Source of the DNA: Euprymna scolopes
Lineage: Eukaryota > Mollusca > Cephalopoda > Sepiida > Sepiolidae
NCBI GenBank assembly: GCA_024364805.1
Contig: CM044505.1
Span: 54,252,742 to 54,316,741 of the forward strand
Length of the DNA stretch: 64,000 nucleotides
Reading direction: 5' to 3'
In this document: positions 59,101 to 64,000 of the stretch, piece by piece
How positions within the stretch are numbered: the stretch's first letter is position 1
Layout: every line of letters starts with the position of its first letter
Made by a program: the position numbers and the translations under genes
The notes under the pieces: generated by a model
The model's input: the letters and a program-made list of their open reading frames with translations, nothing else
The model's database searches: none
What the model was told of the DNA's origin: nothing

Positions 59101-60180
59101 GTGAGCTGCCGAGGCTCAGCACCCCACCCACTGAGCAGGTACCTTGTGGATATAATAAACCCATTAGCAGGCAAGTCAGCAACACATGTAAAGAATTCTG
59201 CCCACTTCTCGGAACTGATCAAGGGAGCACTCATCAGTACACACCAAATGGTTAGCCTAGATATGGTTAGCCTGTTCACTAAAGTCCAAACTAGTGAGGC
59301 ACTAGCAGTAATTCAAGACAAACTAGCTGCGGATCTCTCCATAGAAGAGCGCACATGTGTACCATTGCCAAACTTAATGGAAATGCTGACATTCTGCATA
59401 GAAACAATCTACTTCAGAATGGGTACTGACCTATATCGACAAGAGGAAGGGCTAGCTATGGGCTCGCCATTATCACCAGTGATGACGAACATATACATGG
59501 AATACTTCGAAGACATGTCCTTAGGTTCGGCTCCCTTAAAGCCAACCATGTGGCTAAGATACGTTGATGACACCTTCATACTCGGGCCCCATCAGGAAGA
59601 CATCCAGTCTCTCCTAGACCATGTGAACTCAATAAGACCATCGATACAGTTCACAGTGGAGAAAGAAAAAGATAACCAACTGGTCTTCCTTGATATACTC
59701 ATATCACGCACAGGGCATGGGTTTAAGACATCCGTATATCGCAAGCCTACCTTCACCGGACTATACCCTAACTTCAACTCCCATCACTCATACAGTATCA
59801 AACATGGAATCGCACGCTGCTTACAACATCGAGCAGAGACAATAAGTAGCGACACCATTACATACCACCAAGGAATAGCCAGGTTGAAGAATACCCTCCG
59901 TCGTAACAACTTCCCGATAGCATACTATTCACCAGACGTGGTAATAGTATACGAGAGCAGAATGACACCCAAAACCTCCAACTGTCTGCCTACCATACAT
60001 ACGAGGCGTCTCCGAAAAGATACAGAGAATATGTGCCCCCTACAACATCAGGGCGGTATTCAAGAGCAAGTCAACACTCATACGACATCTGGTACGAGTG
60101 AAGCCCCACATGAAGGAGAACATGACCAAGAACTGCATATACTACATCCCATGCAGTTGCAGACAGGTTTACAAGGGTGA
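59101..60180 (+). pseudogene. RT reading frame of the Penelope-like element
   Basis: 359 codons open. VSLDMVSLFTKV (residues 51-62) is RT motif A with its Asp, LAMGSPLSPVMTNIYMEYF is motif B, and LRYVDDTFIL (YVDD at 154-157) is motif C. PSIQFTVEKEKDNQLVFLDI and GHGFKTSVYRKPTFTG are the usual downstream blocks, and ISSDTITYHQGIARLKNTLR closes the thumb region. All visible catalytic Asp residues are present. Its first ~20 residues replace the conserved start of the domain because the frame changes there, and the GIY-YIG domain lies in another frame. Confidence 0.9.
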
Positions 60181-60509
60181 AACATACCGCCCCCTTAAAG
60201 TAAGGGTGGAAGAACACCGAAAAGCGGTAACTAAAGGAGACGGAAAAAATCGGGTATATCCAACCATGTCTGGATGGAGAGGGGGGACAATCACCCCCTA
60301 TTGGATGAAGTAAAAATAATAAACAGAGAGACCCATTGGAAAGTGAGAAATCTTAAAGAAACAGCTCACATGCTCGGACATAACAACCTACTGAGCAAAT
60401 CAAGCATAGAGTTGAATGCAATTTGGACACCTTAGATAGAAAGAGAAAACCTTGAATAACAACATACGTTTAACATTAACAAAAAACTACTAAGAATTGT
60501 CCTAGTGAC

Positions 60510-60680
60510 ATATGACCGAGTGGTCCTAGGCGTTGTATCAAAGTTTGCAGTTACCCAAAGGTGCTGAGTTCAATCCTGAACGAAGGCAGTGAAAAGTAAC
60601 ATTCAAAACAGAGAATCAGCAACTATGTCCCAGAACAGCGAGAGTCCGAACACGGTACCCACGTAATAATAATAAAGGGT
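60510..60680 (+). repeat. tRNA-derived SINE in the 3' flank of the Penelope-like element
   Basis: TGACCGAGTGGTCCTAGGCG is an A-box and D-arm-like segment and GAGTTCAATCCTG a B box about 45 bp further on. The body ends CACGTAATAATAATAAAG, an AAT-type tail. It lies between the stop codon of the Penelope-like element and the CTGATGA motif, so it is either nested in that element's 3' UTR or marks its end. Confidence 0.65.
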
Positions 60681-60890
60681 TGGGTTCGAGACTCCTAACA
60701 AACGGTTTCCCAAACACAAAACACCTGATGATCTCCGGGGGGGGGGCAAAACAGCTGAAACGTTGTGACTATAACAACAAAGATGAGGAAGTCAATCCGA
60801 AAATCTCAATTAATGAAAACACCTCATCTCAAAAATACAGACAATTACTATATTATATAACATGATATTAGGATTGTATATTTAATTCTA

Positions 60891-61179
60891 AATGAGGTAC
60901 TGTGTTTCCTTGAGTACATCAAGGAGAAGAACATAGGAAATATCTAGTAATATAGTTTGGAGTAATGATATACTAATTATTTATATCAGAGGTAGATACT
61001 GCTACAGGTATAAACATATACAAAATCGATCGATGTGTATATTGAGTTTAGATATTAAGTATCATATTGATTCGTACTGATTTTCGAAAAGTTAGGGAAT
61101 AACAGAGACTGGCTCTTTTCCCATTACACGAATAAACGAGTGCGTTGACAAAATTCTCATATCAAAATATGTCGGCTAA
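60891..61179. other. Unassigned AT-rich spacer
   Basis: Nothing recognisable between the Penelope-like element and the gypsy fossil. Confidence 0.4.
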
Positions 61180-62160
61180 TTTTATCGAATAAAAAGGTTA
61201 CTGGGAAGTAATTCAATCAACGAGGCTAAAGAAATCCCAGCGGTCGTTACCCCAGAAGATCTATATCAATACAAACCTATGATGTTCAGAACGAAAAATG
61301 CACGAGCAACATTTCAGAATATGATGATTTTCATACTACCTGATATTCATGGATTTGAGGTTTACATATACGATGTAATAATATGCCAGTTACACGTGGG
61401 ATAAACGTTTAAAAGTTATAAAATGATTTTCCAAAACTACAAAAAAACTAACCTAAGTGTAAAACTAAACTAAGGTGAAATTTATATCGCACAAGTGGAT
61501 TATTTGGGCTACGCTATTAGGCAGGGACAAATGAATCCCATCTTGCCAACAGTGGATGGTATCATATTATATTATATCTTATCCCAATAAATAAAAAAAA
61601 CAACCAATGTCATTTCAAGGTATGGCAGGGTTCGATAGAAGATGTTAAAGGATGTTGTAGCGATAGAATATACTCTCACTAATCTCCAATAAAAAACTGA
61701 AAAAATACAAATAGAGCGCATCCTGCAATAATGCATTTAATAAGACCAAATCAACTCTTACTTAAGGTTCAACTCTTCCAACTTAAGGTTTCTCTTGATA
61801 ATTTTGATGGCAAATTTAAGTCAATGATGTAGACATGTGCAAAATGCTCATCCAAGGAGATGAGTTAAGCATTCATAAAGCTATTGGATATTTCTCAAAG
61901 AAAGTTAATAACTACAAACACATTACTGCTCTATTGTAAAACAATCTTTAGCTTTGTTTTCAGCACTTTCAATTTTATCTGAATCTGACTGTCCATGTTC
62001 TTCTTATCCGCACTGATCACAATCCACTACATTTCTTACAAAGATGTGCAATAAGATATCAGAGGCTTACAAGATGGATTCTACTACAAGATGCTAATAT
62101 ATTAATCGAACACATAACAGAAAGACAAAACATTATTGCTGATGCTAACTTTTTATTTGA
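61180..62160 (+). mobile_element. Ty3/gypsy pol fossil
   Basis: An old LTR-retrotransposon remnant on plus. Two parts are recognisable: an RT palm segment (about 61,265-61,420), then an LGYxIRQGQMNP-type block (about 61,500-61,560), and an RNase H-like segment (about 61,820-62,150). Their order fits Ty3/gypsy pol. No gag, protease, integrase or terminal repeats were identified. It is broken, with at least half a dozen breaks, and is probably among the oldest elements in the window. Confidence 0.75.
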
Positions 62161-63417
62161 CAACAAAACAATCACTTAAAAACCCCAATAAAATGAAAAC
62201 ATATATTTATAAAATATATTTATTGTACGTATTGATAGAAAAAGAGCACACACACAATATTAACAATGGCAGTATTGAAAATATATATCCATTGAATATA
62301 TTTATACATAATGTTCTCATTAACAGAAAGAAAAAAGACAGAAATAATGAAAAATATTTTTCTATCTATTGCATCTTTTTCTGTATACTTCACTTTCTCT
62401 TTTAATAATTAAAAGACAAAAATATAATGAAAAATATATACTACTATATCTGGGATAAATGCCTTATTATGAATGTTTTCCTATTCCAGTGTGTTATTTA
62501 AACTCTTGTATATAAAGTTCTAGAATAAACTTTTAGGAATCTATTATTCTAAACTTCTACTTAAAAGAAGGATGTGTTATGAAAGAATATTTAATTATTC
62601 AAATATGTAAAAAAATTATCAGTTTTTACTTAAGTAACAATATGAAATTGAATATAATTATAATATATATATATATATATAAATATATAAACTGATTTAT
62701 AATATAAATGTAATATAACAATATCTAATTAAAATGTGATATGCAAAATAAAATATATTATATTAAATATAATAATATGAATTTTATTATTAAAATATAT
62801 TATACTACCATGAGAAAATAAAAATAGTTCTAAAAGCGGTTTGGAGAGTTCTTAAATATAACAGAAAATGTTTCTATTTTCCAAGGTTCCAGAAAATAAT
62901 TAGCCGTAGTGTTCTGTTTTAAAATAATCTAGAATGTTCCATCGACAACGACTCAATATGGAAGCTAATAACTTCATAATTCTAGTTAGTAAATTAGTTC
63001 TTAGAATGAATCTTATTTTGTGGGCGAGCTTTAAACTATTTATATTTCCGGTTAATATTGGAGGGATTTAATGCGGTTGTATAGAAAATCGTAACACAAG
63101 TCAACTGCAAACAGAGTCACAAAGTATTTGACTCTTTCTCTTGGAACATTTCCTTATCTTATGTTCTGACCAAAGTAATATAATATTATTACTTAAACTC
63201 GCTTATTATTTGCACTACGTAAAAGTACATTCCTCGTAAAACCTGATATACCTGCCGCTCACTCTTTTTTGTGTAAACATTTGTTTTCACTCTTTGATTG
63301 CTCAATATTTTTTTCTTTTCTCTTTAACCCCTCGTTTTAGTTAATTTAGTTTTTTTTTTTAATATACGTTGCCTGTTTACCTCTAGATATTTTCTTGCAC
63401 GTAACTATATATGAAAG

Positions 63418-63418
<1 letters not shown>
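62161..63418. other. Unassigned, extremely AT-rich
   Basis: Many TA-rich and AAT-rich words, including a short (TA)n at 62,661-62,680. An 89-codon frame at 62,136-62,405 is compositional. No element ends. Confidence 0.4.
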
Positions 63419-63419
<1 letters not shown>

Positions 63420-63511
<92 letters not shown>

Positions 63512-63515
63512 ATAT
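63420..63515. repeat. (TA)n microsatellite
   Basis: About 48 TA units with one interruption, followed by GGGGGGTGG. Confidence 0.98.
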
Positions 63516-64000
63516 GGGGGGGTGGAACTACTTCATTCAATCACCTAAATTGATATACGAAGATATAATTTAATGCGTACATTTTCAGTACTTACTTGAA
63601 CCGTGCTTAATAAATAGGTAGGGCTAAGTAGCAATTATTAAAATATATATCGCAAGGAAGCTACACAGAATATTCCACGTTTCATTCTCGTGAGAATTCG
63701 TCAAGTTTTTGCGAAAATTTGTCTTTATCGTTCATTTTTATGTGCGCACGTGGCGTTGAATTTTCTAGTACGCTAGTCAGCTTCTTAGATACCCATACTA
63801 ATCAGCCCAATGGCGTGCACTTACAGGATAAAGATACTGACCTACTTTCAACCTAGGTGTTTTTAGTATGTTATTTTATTTTTTTAGTCTATATTTCGGA
63901 TATTATGTTTGTCTTGTTTTATGTTAATGTATGGAATTATTTTGTTTTATGTTAATGTATGGAATGATTATGAATATGATGTTTAAATTATTTTTCTTTT
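63516..64000. other. Unassigned sequence
   Basis: A direct doubling of TTTTATGTTAATGTATGGAA lies at about 63,917-63,964. No gene seen. Confidence 0.4.

Larger units (their letters stand above)
58150..60890 (+). mobile_element. Penelope-like element with GIY-YIG endonuclease
   Basis: A plus-strand Penelope-like retroelement. The N-terminal region (58,312-58,932) has KVVINLSSRQVSHLEEAVLN and SSIIILPEDKGNATVVMDMS, hallmark blocks of the family. MYGLPKIHKDK at 59,058 opens the RT core; RT runs to about 59,950; IYYIPCSCRQVYKGETYRPL (about 60,140) with VRVEEHRKAV is the GIY-YIG domain, followed by NRETHWKVRNLKETAHM and a stop near 60,434. The order RT then GIY-YIG separates it from endonuclease-lacking Athena-type members. 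The coding part has about four frame breaks and is inactive, though residue similarity to the family is good, so it is not very old. The 3' flank holds a SINE (60,510-60,680) and a CTGATGA...GAAAC motif (60,725-60,761). Terminal repeats were not identified. Confidence 0.92.

Overview
The window looks like intergenic or deep intronic DNA from a large, AT-rich, repeat-dense animal genome. I see no host protein-coding exon that I can name, no rRNA gene and no intact tRNA gene. The mix of elements points to a lophotrochozoan, most likely a coleoid cephalopod such as an octopus. The clues are long (TA)n tracts, tRNA-derived SINEs, several non-LTR retrotransposon (LINE) families, a Penelope-like element and short Helitron-like elements. 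The species is inference; the repeat classes are read from the sequence.

Layout. 0-5.6 kb: a TTTTGTA-based minisatellite, a mariner transposase remnant, and a decayed R4/Dong-type LINE whose RT and C-terminal parts are separated by (AAT)n and which ends in another (AAT)n. 5.6-14.5 kb: microsatellites, two dispersed families with internal duplications, a fragment of an IS1595/Merlin-like transposase, and several fold-back elements. A repeat copy here is split by a LINE 3' end. 14.7-18.5 kb: a nearly full-length but decayed endonuclease/RT LINE on the minus strand, with a 173-bp TA-flanked MITE inside its RT region. 18.6-19.3 kb: an inverted pair of copies of a tRNA-headed repeat that carries a hammerhead ribozyme motif; this is the most interesting locus. 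20.4-22.6 kb: Helitron-like elements. 23-54.8 kb: most of at least seven further copies of one CR1/jockey-like LINE family (family A), on both strands, between AT-rich unassigned stretches. Two head-to-tail Helitron-like elements share a single junction at 43,194/43,195. A scaffold gap (27,304-28,002) lies in a (TA)n tract. 55.7-58.1 kb: a more diverged LINE (family B). 58.2-60.9 kb: a Penelope-like element with RT and GIY-YIG domains and a SINE in its 3' flank. 61.2-62.2 kb: a strongly decayed Ty3/gypsy pol fossil.

How the parts relate. Nothing here looks like an operon or host pathway. The logic is that of mobile elements: autonomous LINE, PLE and Helitron-type machinery, and short non-autonomous passengers such as SINEs, MITEs and the hammerhead repeat that would rely on it. 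Family A copies share the same A-rich 3' end and varied 5' truncation points, as expected of target-primed reverse transcription. Several nested insertions give a relative order of events. All element names come from motifs read by eye; no database search was run.
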